Positions 32,259 to 41,203 of a DNA stretch of 64,000 bases are shown here, in pieces. The DNA comes from DATBLE01 sp963808815 (GTDB lineage: Bacteria > Actinomycetota > Thermoleophilia > Gaiellales > Gaiellaceae). The first letter of the stretch is position 1. Every line of letters starts with the position of its first letter. Both the position numbers and the translations under genes were made by a program. The notes under the pieces were generated by a model. That model was not told the DNA's origin and ran no database searches. It worked only from the letters and a program-made list of their open reading frames with translations. The stretch lies in the NCBI GenBank assembly GCA_963808815.1, contig CAWEGI010000002.1, positions 1-64,000 on the forward strand, in the 5' to 3' direction.

Positions 32259-33999
32259 CTAGCGGACCCTTTCCTTGGCCTGGGCCGCCCACTTCTGCAC
32301 CTGCTGGACGATCAGGGACTTCGGGCGGCGGAGGATCTCGGCGCCGCGCAGGCTGACCAGGAACTCCTCCGGGCCGTCGAACGCGCGCATCTTGACCGCG
32401 CCGGCGCCGACGCCCGAGCAGCACGTGCGCGTCGGAGCCGGCGCCCATCGTCAGGCCGTACTTGCGCGCGAACCGGAGCGCCTCGTCGTTGAACGACTCC
32501 CGGATCAGGCGCGCGTTGTAGACCTCGAACACGTCGATGTCGGCGAGATGGCGGTGGAGCGTGCGCGCGTCGGGGATCGCGTGCCGCCGGTCGAAGGGGT
32601 GGGGGAGGTAGACGAGCGCCGTCCTGCGCGCGGATCGCCGCGATCGTGTCGGCGAACGGGCAGCCCGCGCGGGATCTCCTCGCTGCAGGAAGAGCCCGAT
32701 CACCTCGCCCTGCGTCGTCGGTCTTCACCTCCTCGCCGGGGATCACGGTCAGGCTCGCGGTTGCGGGCGAGCTCGACCGCCTCCTGCGCGCCGCCGAAGC
32801 GGTTGTGGTCGGTGACCGCGATCGCGCCGAGCCCGATCGTCTCGGCGTGGTCGAGCAGCTCCTCCACCTGGATCGAGCAGTCGTGCGACCAGGATGTGTG
32901 CATGTGCAGGTCGCACGTGATCCACGGCCGGCCGGCGAGCGGGTCGCCGTCGCGGCGTGGACGGCGGCGCCGGGCGAGGGAGCGGTAGAGCGCTGTCGAG
33001 CTCGGCGGCGACGGCGGCGTAGCTCTGGCGCTCGGCCCCGGCGCGCGCCTGGCGCGCCGAGCCGCGCGCGGAGCTCGTCGTTCTCGGCGAGCCGGGCGAC
33101 GGCGGCGGCCGCGAGCTCCGGCTGCGTCTCGACGCCGGGCGGATCGGCCGACGGCGCGCCGGAGGCGTCGGCCTCCAGCCGAAGCCGCTGGCTGCCCTCG
33201 ATCGCCGGCACGTAGATCGCCGCCTCGCGGAGGATCGCCGCGCGCGTGTCCGCGTCGCGGCCGAGCCGCGAGTGGACGCGCGCGACGAGCCGGCGCGGGA
33301 ACGTAGGGGCGGCCGGAAAGCGGCCGCGTGCGGAGCAGCGTGAGCTCCCAGCCGGGCAGCTCGTCGAGCATCCGGATCACGCCCCGCGCGACCGGGCCGC
33401 TCGAGCCCGCGCCACTCGAGCACGATCAGCTGTCGCTTCCGGCCGGCGTCGGAAGAGCGCCGGTGTCGACGCCCGGCGAGACGATCCGGTAGTCGCCGGG
33501 GAAGCGCTCGCGCCGCGGCCGCGGCCACCTCGTCCGAGGAGGCGACGAGCGCGTCGATCCGGCCGAGCAGCTTCTCGCGCTGCGCCTTGCCCGGCGGGTA
33601 GCCGAGCCGCTCCGGCGAGAAGAAGCTCGCGACCGCGATCGTGCTGCGGCGTAGCGGAGCGCGAGGTAGGAGAGGCTCGGCAGGCCGGGCTCGAAGCCGT
33701 GGACGAGGTCGTAGCCGCCGCGCGAGAGCGCGACGGTCAGGTTCGCGCGCCAGCCGACCGGCACGCCCATGCTGCTGCGCCGGGAGATCGGCACCGCCGG
33801 GCCGATCGCGATCACCTCGGCGTCGGCGTCGCCGAGCAGCGACGCGGCGGCCGGCGCGGAGATCGGCGCGCGCGGCTGGACGGCGCGAGCACGGTGACCG
33901 AGTGGCCGAGCTCCGCAGCTCGGCGGCGACGCCCGCGACGTGGTCGTTCACCTCGTGCGGCACCGACCACGCGAACGGCGTGACCAGGCAGATCCTCAT
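32259..33999 (-). CDS. GT4-like glycosyltransferase fused to PHP-domain, many frame breaks
   Basis: About 575 residues. The N-terminal half is glycosyltransferase-like (MRICLVTPFAWSVPHEVNDH; VAGVAAEL; YDLVHGFEPGLPSLSYLALR; ERLGYPPGKAQREKLLGRID). The C-terminal 250 residues form a PHP metal-hydrolase domain (DLHMHTSWSHDCSIQVEELL with its HxH; GLGAIAVTDHNRFGGAQEAV; VIPGEEVKT-like segment; YLPHPFDRRHAIPD; GLTMGAGSDAHVLLG). It ends AAQAKERVR. Frame breaks occur about every 60-150 bases. PHP domains act as phosphoesterases. Position next to ino1 and PI synthase suggests a role in making or trimming inositol-linked glycolipids; that is inference. Confidence 0.7.
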
Positions 34000-34050
34000 G
34001 GCGTGAGCCTGAGGCAGAGTCTGGTCGGCTGGAGCGCGCCGCGCGGCGAC

Positions 34051-34074
34051 GGGACAGACCCCGGGGTCTGTCCC
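34051..34074. repeat. palindromic repeat, type 2, copy a
   Basis: GGGACAGACCCC followed by its exact complement GGGGTCTGTCCC, a perfect 24-base palindrome, in the gap between the ino1 stop (34092) and the downstream GT-PHP start (33999). A second copy lies inside the start of grpE at 51616-51645. Confidence 0.8.
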
Positions 34075-34091
34075 TGACAGTTCGAGCGCGT

Positions 34092-35246
34092 CTACGCCTT
34101 CGCGGCGGTCTTGGCCGGCTTGCGCGCGTGCTGCTTGATGAAGCGCTCGGTGTTCTCGCGCGCCTCGTCGTCGCGGATCTGCTTCGGCGGCGACTTCATC
34201 AGGTACGAGCTCGGCGCCTCGAGCGCGCCGGCGACGCCGTTGTTCAGCGCCAGCTTGGCGAGGCGGACGGCGTCGATGACGATGCCCGCCGAGTTCGGGC
34301 GAGTCCCAGACCTCGAGCTTCAGCTCGATGTTCAGCGGCACGTCGCCGAACGACTTGCCCTCCATGCGGATGTACGCCCACTTGCGGTCGGTCAGCCACG
34401 GCACGTAGTCGGACGGGCCGACGTGGACGTTGTCCGGCGCCGATGTCGTAGTCGAGCATCGACGTGACCGCGTTCGTCTTCGAGATCTTCTTCGACTCGA
34501 GGCGGTCGCGCTCGAGCATGTTCAGGAAGTCGGAGTTGCCGCCGACGTTCAGCTGCATCGTCCGGTCGAGGTGGACGCCGCGGTCGCGGAACAGCGTCGT
34601 CAGGACGCGGTGCGAGATCGTCGCGCCGACCTGCGACTTGATGTCGTCGCCGATGATCGGCACGCCGGCCTCCTCGAAGCGGCGCTGCCAGTACGGCTCG
34701 CGCGCGATGAAGACGGGCATGCAGTTCACCATCGCGACAGCCGGCGTCGAGGATCTGCTCCGCGTACCACTTGGTCGCCTCCTCGGAGCCGACGGGAAGG
34801 TAGTTGACGACGACGTCGGCGTTGCGTCTCCTTGAGGATGCCGACGACGTCGTCGGTCTCGCCCGGCGCCTTCTCGACGACCTCGGACAGGTACTTGCCG
34901 ATGCCGTCGTGCGTCATCCCGCGCGATGACGGTGACGCCGGTCTTCGGCACGTCGGCGAACTTGATCGTGTCGTTCGGGTGCGCCCAGATCGCGTCGGCG
35001 AGGTCGACGCCGACCTTGCCCTTGACGACGTCGAAGGCGGCGACGAACTCGATGTCGCGGATGTGGTACCCGCCGAGGTCGACGTGCATCAGGCCCGGGG
35101 ACGGAGTCGTCCGGGCGCGCGTCCTTGTAGTACTGCACGCCCTGGAGGAGCGAGTTGGCGCAGTTGCCGACGCCGATGATCGCGACGCGGACCTTGTCCG
35201 TTCGCGCGGCGTCTTGCCGTTCGTGCGATCCGTTGTTCGAGGCCAT
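34092..35246 (-). CDS. ino1: inositol-3-phosphate synthase, frame breaks
   Basis: About 380 residues. It turns glucose-6-phosphate into inositol-3-phosphate with NAD. Recognisable pieces: KVRVAIIGVGNCANSLLQGV (NAD fold), LMHVDLGGYHIRDIEFVAAF, DVVKGKVGVDLADAIWAHPN, VVNYLPVGSEEATKWYAEQI-like (decoded on the minus strand near 34790), VPIIGDDIKSQVGATISHRV, LNVGGNSDFLNMLERDRLES, and SKTNAVTSMLDYDI. The actinobacterial short form fits. GGAAAGGAACC precedes ATG 35246. It supplies inositol for the PI-phosphate synthase encoded just upstream (35605-36180). No stop exists in any frame between the RHH gene and this ATG, so read-through or fusion is possible. Confidence 0.9.
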
Positions 35247-35574
35247 TGGTTCCTTTCCGTTGCGAGGCCGAGCCGCTCGGAGAGCGTCCCGACGATCAGG
35301 TCGTTGACGTTCTGCCTGCGCTCCGCGGCGCGCCCGTCGAGCGCGTCCTTCAGCTCGGCGGCATGCGCAGCAGGACACCGGTCTCGCGCCGGGGAGCGGC
35401 GCTCGCTCGGCCGGTCGGCCGGTCGGTCGAACGGCACGGCGACGCTTGCGGCCAGGATGGCCGACCGCGACGTCGTTCAAGCTGCGGCCGGCTCCCGCAC
35501 GTCGTCGGCGAGCGCGGCGCTTGAGCGCAGGCGGCATCCGGACGAGGACACTTCTTGCGGCGTGGTGCTAGCAC
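35247..35574 (-). CDS. double ribbon-helix-helix DNA-binding protein, frame breaks
   Basis: From GTG 35574. After removing one extra T near 35555, the head reads VLAPRRKK then VLVRMPPALK, and the helix part LADDVREAGRSLNDVAVAIL. After a spacer rich in Arg/Pro a second unit follows: TGVLLRMPP, then ELKDALDGRAAERRQNVNDL and IVGTLSERLGLAT. Both have the RHH pattern (beta strand with RMPP, then two helices with the SLND/NVND turn), so one chain could form a pseudo-dimer on DNA. Three GTGCTAGC palindromes surround its own promoter. It likely represses itself and ino1. The exact C-terminal end is not defined. Confidence 0.65.
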
Positions 35575-35610
35575 AGCAGTGCTAGCAGTATACCACAGAG
35601 TGTGCTAGCT
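35565..35610 (-). promoter_or_regulatory. promoter with three GCTAGC palindromic operators ahead of RHH-ino1
   Basis: GCTAGC cores lie at 35568-35573 (within the start codon region), 35581-35586 and 35604-35609, each extended to (T)GTGCTAGC. Between the second and third lies TATACT on the minus strand (35587-35592), a good -10 box, with GCTAGCAC just upstream in the -35 zone. The layout is what an autoregulated RHH repressor would need. The third site also overlaps the stop codon of the PI-synthase gene (TAG at 35605-35607). Confidence 0.6.
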
Positions 35611-36180
35611 GTCTCGGCGCGCAGCTGCTGCCCGGACCGACCAGATGCGCTGGCCGACCGTGATCCAGGCGGTCGCGGCGAGCACGTAGATCGCCCACTG
35701 CAGGCCGCCCCACGGGCGCGAGCGCGAGGCCGAGCGCTGATCACGACCACGCGCTCCGCCCGCGAGCCGATGCCGACGTCGCCTTTCAGGCCGAGCGTCT
35801 CCGCCTTCGAGCGCGTGTAGCAGACGAGGAACGAGCCGGCGATCGCCGCGAAGGTGAACGCGAGCGCCGATCTCGTTTCCGTCGCGCGCGAAGACGAGCG
35901 CCGATCGCGCCGAGCATGAACGCCTCGCCGATCCGGTCGGTCGTCGAGTCGAGGAACGCGCCGAACGGCGTCGCCTTGCCGCCTGCGCGCGCGAGCGCGC
36001 CGTCGAGGATGTCCAGGATCGAGCCGAGCGACGAAGAGCGACCGCGCCGAGCCCAGAAGAAGAGCCACTCGTTCCGGTACTCGAAGTAGACGAGCACCGA
36101 GGCGAGCGATGCAGAGCGAGCACGCCGGCGGCGGTGAGCATCGACGGGCGTCAGCCGCGTGTCCGCGCGAGCCCGGTCAT
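35605..36180 (-). CDS. CDP-alcohol phosphatidyltransferase, probable phosphatidylinositol-phosphate synthase, frame breaks
   Basis: About 190 residues, membrane enzyme. The CDP-alcohol motif D(x)2DG(x)2AR(x)8G(x)3D(x)3D is present as ILDILDGALARAGG and ATPFGAFLDSTTDRIGEAFM. Other pieces: RLTP with MLTAAGVLAL, VLVYFEYRNEWLFFW, LAFTFAAIAGSFLVCYTRSK, AETLGLKGDVGIGSRAERVV, and the last helix IYVLAATAWITVGQRIW. It joins CDP-diacylglycerol to inositol-phosphate; ino1 next door supplies the substrate. The RSKAE and GSRAER segments are typical of the actinobacterial PIP synthase. Its stop overlaps the operator of the RHH gene. Confidence 0.82.
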
Positions 36181-36250
36181 CGAGCGGGACGCGATCCGGC
36201 GCGCGCGCCGTCGGTGTAGCGCTGGACTTGACGTCCACGCGCGGCTGGCG

Positions 36251-37028
36251 TCAGCGCTCGCTGCCGGGCTGCGGGCCGGCGAGCGGCGCCGCAGGATCGC
36301 GCGGCGCGCGGTAGATGACGACGCGCCCGCGAGCGAGCGCGACGACGATGCCGGCCGAGGATGTCGAGCCAGAAGTGGTTGCCGGTCGCCATGACCGCGA
36401 ACCAGACCCAGGCCGGCCAGAGCGAGCCAGAGCGTCTTCGCCCACCAGTGCCGGCAGACGAGCGCCATCGAGATCCCGACGATCAGCGCGTCGGCCGCGT
36501 GCAGGCTCGGCATCGCCGCGTACGGGTTCGCGGCGAGCTGGATCAGGCCGCTGCCGTGGTTCAGCGAGCCGAACTGCGCGAGCGTGTCCGCGAAGCCGAA
36601 CGTCGGGAACATCCGCGGCGGCGCGGTCGGCACGACGACGTAGCCGACGAGGCCGATCACGTTGGCGAGCAGGATCCAGTTGCGGAAGCGGATGAAGCCT
36701 CGTTGCGCCGCAGGTAGACCCAGAGGAGCGTCAGCCCGACGACCGTGAACTCCGAGTTCCAGTACGTCCACGAGACGAGCAGCGTCGAGGAAGTGCGACG
36801 AGCGACGAGCTGCTGCAGCGTCAGCTCGAAAGGTCGCCGACGCGCTCCTCGATGCCGATGACGCCGCAGGCCGTTCTCGAACGCCTGCGTCGGGTTGCGG
36901 TCGGCGATGCCCCGCGCGACCTGGTAGAGCGCCGAGGAAGCCGAACCAGATCGCGAGCTGGCAGGCCGAGGTCGCCCCAGCCCCGCGGCAGGTATCGACG
37001 TGCCCGATTGCGACGACTGCCGCGTCAT
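36251..37028 (-). CDS. PAP2-like integral membrane phosphatase/inositol-phosphotransferase (PAP2_3 type), frame breaks
   Basis: About 255 residues from ATG 37028. Pieces: LYQVARGIADRNPTQAFENG, FELTLQQLVA, SWTYWNSEFTVVGLTLLWVY, NEAFIRFRNWILLANVIGLV, GYVVVPTAPPRMFPTFGFAD, and the active-site motifs NPYAAMPSLHAADALIVGIS and MATGNHFWLDIL (catalytic His in SLHA and NHFWLD). It ends YRAPRDPAAPLAGPQPGSER. PAP2_3 relatives include Aur1/Ipt1-type enzymes that move inositol-phosphate heads, fitting the PI-synthase and ino1 neighbours. The substrate is inferred only. Confidence 0.75.
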
Positions 37029-37109
37029 GCCGAATGCGTCGCTCCCGGCACGGGCATGCGGATACTAACGTGCCGCGGCCGGTCGGCCGCTCGATGTCCT
37101 TCGAGCGGC

Positions 37110-38127
37110 TCAGCCGCCGATGTAGCGACATCTCGACCTTGGGCAGCGTCGACCGTGTTCGTCGGTGCGGATCTCCGAGTAGCGGTCGGTGCGCCGGCGC
37201 CAGATCCGCGCCGATCGCGTCGCGCGAGCTCCTCGTCCGACGCGCCGCCGCGGACGAGCGCGCGCAGGTCGTGGCCGCGCACGCGCGAAGAGGCACGTGT
37301 AGAGCCGGCCCTCGGCCGAGAGCCGCGCGCGCGTGCAGTCGCCGCAGAACGGCTGCGTGACCGAGGCGATCACGCCGATCTCGCCGCCGCCGTCGCGGTA
37401 GCGCCAGCGCTGCGCGACCTCGCCGCGGTAGTTGGGCTCGACCGGCTCGAGCGGCAGCTCGGCGTCGATCGCGGCGACGATCTCGGCGGCCGGCACGACG
37501 TCGTCGAGCCGCCAGCCGTTCGTGTGGCCGACGTCCATGTACTCGATGAAGCGCAGGATGTGGCCGCGTGCCGCGGAAGTGGCGCGCCATCGGCGACGAT
37601 CGCTGTCGTCGTTCACGCCGCGCTTGACGACCATGTTGACCTTCACCGGCAGGCCCGGCCGCGGCGGCGGCGTCGATGCCCTCGAGCACGCGCGCGACCG
37701 GGAAGTCGACGTCGTTCATCGCGCGGAAGACGTCGTCGTCGAGCGAGTCGAGGCTGACCGTGACGCGCTGCAGGCCGGCGTCGCGCGAGCGCCTGCGCCT
37801 TCTGCGGCGAGCAGCGACGCCGTTCGTCGTCAGCGTCAGGTCGAGGCCGTCGATCGCGGCGAGCATGCGCGACCAGGCGCTCGAGGTCGCGGCGGACGAG
37901 CGGCTCGCCGCCGGTGATGCCGGATCTTCTCGACGCCGTGCGCGACGAAGGCGCGCGCGAGCCGCTCGATCTCCTCGAAGGTGAGCAGCTCCCGCCGGTC
38001 GAGGAACGCGGTAGTCGCGCCCGAAGACCTCCTTCGGCATGCAGTAGACGCAGCGGAAGTTGCAGCGGTCGGTGACCGAGATGCGCAGGTCGCGCAGCGG
38101 CCGGCCGAGCGTGTCGCGCACGCTCAT
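37110..38127 (-). CDS. moaA: GTP 3',8-cyclase MoaA, frame breaks
   Basis: About 330 residues. It starts MSVRDTLGRPLRDLRISVTD with the radical-SAM CxxxCxxC cluster in RCNFRCVYCMPKEVFGRDY. Further pieces: LDLTLTTNGV, GLQRVTVSLDSLDDDVFRAM, VARVLEGIDAAAAAG, VKRGVNDD, ILRFIEYMDVGHTNGW, EPNYRGEVAQRWRYRDGGGE, IGVIASVTQPFCGDCTRARL and SAEGRLYTCLF with the second Fe-S cysteines, ending VEMSYIGG with the GG tail required for GTP. First step of molybdopterin synthesis; no other mo-genes are visible. About ten frame breaks, none suggesting loss of function. Confidence 0.92.
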
Positions 38128-38170
38128 GGTTCCACTGTAACGAGCAGGGCGAGCGGCGCCGCAGGATCGC

Positions 38171-38990
38171 TCAGAGGCGTCGTGAGATCGCGCTGGCGAG
38201 GCGGTCTGCGGCGCCTTCGCGGAACCCGAGGTAGAGCGACGGCTCGGCGATCTCGAGCTCGAGCACGCGCCCGCCCATCAGGTCGACGCGGCCGTAGAGG
38301 AGTCGCCCGGGCGCGCAGGCGAGCGCCGCCTCGGCGATCGCCCGCTCCTCCGCGGTCGCCTCGGCCCGTGCCGAGCTCCTCGTCCAGGTAGAAGACCTCG
38401 CGCTCGCCCGCCGCCGGCAGCGGCACGCGGCGGCGGACGGCGTGCGAGTACGCGCCGTCGATGTAGACGAGCGCCGTCTCCTCGCGCTCGCCGAGGAACG
38501 GCTGCACCATCGCCGTCCGGCCGTCGGCGTGGATGCGGGCGACGAGCGCGCGCGGCGGCCTCCGCGTCCGCCGGCTCGAACCGCGCGGAGCTGCGCCCGC
38601 CGGCCGAGATCGCCGGCTTGACCACGAACGGTCCGCTCGGGCGGCTCGCAGCTCGCTCGCCGGGCGCGACGAACGTCGTCGGGACGACCGGCACGCCGGC
38701 GGCGGCGAGATCGGTCAGGTAGCGCTCCTTGTCCGTGTTCCACTCGAGCACCGGGAGCGGGTTGAGCACGCGCGGCAGCGCGGCCGCCCAGGCGAGGAAG
38801 TCGTCGCGCCGCTCGGCGTAGTCCCAGGTCGAGCGCGGGAGGACGAGGTCGAAGGCGGCCCAGTCGACGGCCGGCGTCGTCCCACACGGCCGGCTTCGGC
38901 CTCGACGCCCTCGCGCCGCGAGCGCCGCGATCAGCGGCGGGAAGTCCTCGTCGCCCTCGGGATCTCGGCGCAGGTGGCGAGTGCGACGTG
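38171..38990 (-). CDS. ATP-grasp protein (RimK/GshB-like), frame breaks
   Basis: About 270 residues. Pieces on the minus strand: HVALATCAEIP at the start, DLVLPRSTWDYAERRDDFLA, RVLNPLPVLEWNTDKERYLT, DLAAAGVPVVPTTFVAPGER, GPFVVKPAISAGGRSSARF (ATP-binding Lys), MVQPFLGEREETALVYIDGA, REVFYLDEELG, RLLYGRVDLMGGRVLELEIA (metal ligands) and EPSLYLGFREGAADRLA. It would ligate a carboxylate to an amine or similar acceptor. The start codon is not clear because an indel falls near 38990; it follows the last M29 aminopeptidase by a few bases. Confidence 0.75.
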
Positions 38991-39001
38991 TCCCGGACGG
39001 C

Positions 39002-40105
39002 CTAGATCAGCCAGGCGCCGTTCTCCTGGACGACCTCGCCGTCGAGCTCGATCCGGCCGCCCTGCGCGGAGGTCCTTGACCAGGTCCCAGTGGAGCGAGC
39101 TGACGTTCGTGCCGCCGACCTTCGGGTAGCTCTGGCCGACCGCGAGGTGGATCGTGCCGGCCATCTTCTCGTCGAAGAGGATGTTCCGCATCGGCTGCGG
39201 TGATGCCGGGGTTGCAGCCGATCCCGAGCTCGCCGATGAACCGCGCGCCCTCGTCGATGTCGAGCGCCGCGAGCAGCTCGTCCTCGCCCTGCTCGGCCGA
39301 CGCCTCGACGACCCGGCCCTTGCGGAACGTCGAGGCGGATGCCCTCGAGCACGGGCGCGTCGTCGAGCTCCGTCGGGAACGTCGAGAACAGGATCGTCCC
39401 CTCGGCGGAGTCCTCGACGCGGCGAGAAGAAGAACTCGCCGCCGGGCATGTTCACGTGGCCGTCGTCGACCTCGCCCTTGCCGCCCGCGCAGCGAGATGT
39501 GCAGGTCGGTCTCCGTGCCGACGATGCGCACCTGGTCGGCCGCGTCGAAGCGGTCGCAGTAGCGGCGCATCCGCTCGCCCTCGGCGTCCCAGTCGCGCAG
39601 GCACGCGCCGTAGAAGAAGTCCTCGAACGCGGCCAGCGGCATGCCCGCCTCCTGCGCGAACGCGTTGGTCGGGAACTGGCAGCTGACCCACGGGATCTCG
39701 TCCGCCATCGTGCGCCGGAAGAACGGCGCCTGCGGCCTTCTTCATCAGCGCCCGCCGCTCGGCGGAGAGTCGGCCTGCCGCCGCGGGTGTTCTCGGGCGC
39801 CTCGATCGTGATCCGCGCGTCCATGTGGTCGGAGGCGAAGCGGTCGATCGGCGCGATCTCGCCGACGCAGCTCCGCGGCGCCTCGGCCGCCCAGGCGCTC
39901 GTCGATCGGGAAGAGCGTCGAAGCTCATGCGCAGGAGCGGGTAGGCGCCGCGCCGCGCGATCAGCCGGATCAGCTCCTCGATCAGCGGCCGCGCCTCGGG
40001 CGTGCGTCCGGATCAGCACCTGCCAGCCCGGGCTGGACGTCGAGCCAGCGCTCGACGAGCAGCTTGGCGTACTCGCTCGACGCGCGGGTCTACGAGAGCG
40101 CCCAT
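39002..40105 (-). CDS. M29 family (AmpS/AmpT-like) aminopeptidase, tandem copy C
   Basis: About 365 residues, cytoplasmic Zn/Co aminopeptidase. Pieces: VDPRVE.YAKLLVERWLDVQ at the start, ITIEAPENTR, MKKAAGAVLPAHDGG-like zone, QFPTNAFAQEAGMPLAAFED, FFYGACLRDWDAEGERMRRY, GGEFFFSP, FTTFPTELDDAPVLEGIRLD-like, RFIGELGIGCNPGI, GTIHLAVGQSYPKVGGTNVS, SLHWDLVKDLR, and the end VVQENGAWLI. The metal-binding Glu, His and Asp of M29 (NPGI; HLAVG; HWD) are visible. It starts at ATG 40105 within the last codons of copy B, an overlap of 16 bases. Confidence 0.85.
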
Positions 40106-41203
40106 GCGCCGTTCTCCTGGACGACCTCGCCGTCGAGCTCGATCCGGCCGCCGCTGCCGCAGGTCCTTGACCATGTCCCAGTGGACGGCGCTGTGGTTCG
40201 ATGCCGCCGATGAACGGGAGCCCGGCGCCGACCGCGAGGTGGACCGTGCCCGTCGATCTTCTCGTCGAAGAGCGTGTTCGCGTGTGCCGCTGGATGCCCG
40301 GGTTGCAGCCGATCCCGAACTCGCCGAGCCGCCGCGCGCCCTCGTCGGTGTCGAGCGTCGTCGAGCAGGAACTCCTCGTTCGCGCGTCGCCGACGCCTCG
40401 ACGACGCGGCCGCCCTCGAAGCGCGAGCCGGACGCCCTCGCAGCTCGCGCCCTGGTAGACGCGCCGGGTACTCGGAGAACTCGATCACGCCCTCGGCCGA
40501 GTCCTCGACCGGGCGAGTAGAAGAACTCGCCGCCCGGCATGTTGTCGTGGCCGTCGTCGACGTGGCCCTCGCGCCCGGCGAGCGAGCAGCGTGAGGTCGG
40601 TGCCGGGCGCGACGATGCGCACCGTCTCCGCCGCGTCGAAGCGGTCGGCGTAGCGGCGCATCCGCTCGCCTTCGGCGTCCCAGTCGAGCAGGCACGCGCC
40701 GAAGACGAAGTCCGCGTAGGCCGCGAGCGTCATCCCCGCGTCCTGGGCGAGCGCCTCGGTCGGGTAGAGGCAGCCCACCCAGCGGGAAGTCGCCGCTCAG
40801 CCGTCGCCCGGTTGAACTCGCTCGTACGCCTTGCGCAGCTCTGGCGCCGCTCGGGCGCGAGGATCGTGCCGCGCGCGTGTTCTCCGGCGCCGCAGATCAG
40901 TGATCCGTGCGTCGAGCTCGTCGCGCGTGCGCGCCTCGCTCGGCGCCATCGCGCCGAGCAGCTCCACCGGCGCCTCGGTCGCCCAGAGGCTGTCGAACGG
41001 CACCTGCTCCGGGTCGATGTAGCCGAGGCGCACCAGCGGGTAGCGCCGCGCGCGACGCGATCAGCCGGATCACCTCCTCGATCATCGGCCGGGCGAGCGG
41101 CGTCGCCATGCACCAGCACCTGCCAGCCCGGCTGGACGCCGAGCGACCGCTCGACGAGCAGTCGGCGCGTACTGCTCGACGCGCGGGTCTACGAGCGCGC
41201 CAT
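40090..41203 (-). CDS. M29 family aminopeptidase, tandem copy B
   Basis: About 367 residues and the same domain order as copies A and C: start ALVDPRVEQYA, GWQVLVHGDA, YIDPEQVPFDSLWATEAPVE, LLGAMAPSEARTRDELDARI, CLYPTEALAQDAGMTLAAYA, DFVFGACLLDWDAEGERMRR, GGEFFYSP, IEFSEYPA, RLGEFGIGCNPGIQ, AVHWDMVKDLR, and VVQENGAWALS. ATG 41203 overlaps the copy A stop by 15 bases, the same tight GCATGG arrangement as between B and C. Frame breaks every 100 bases or so. Sequence differences between copies are spread along the whole length, so duplication is not recent. Confidence 0.85.
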
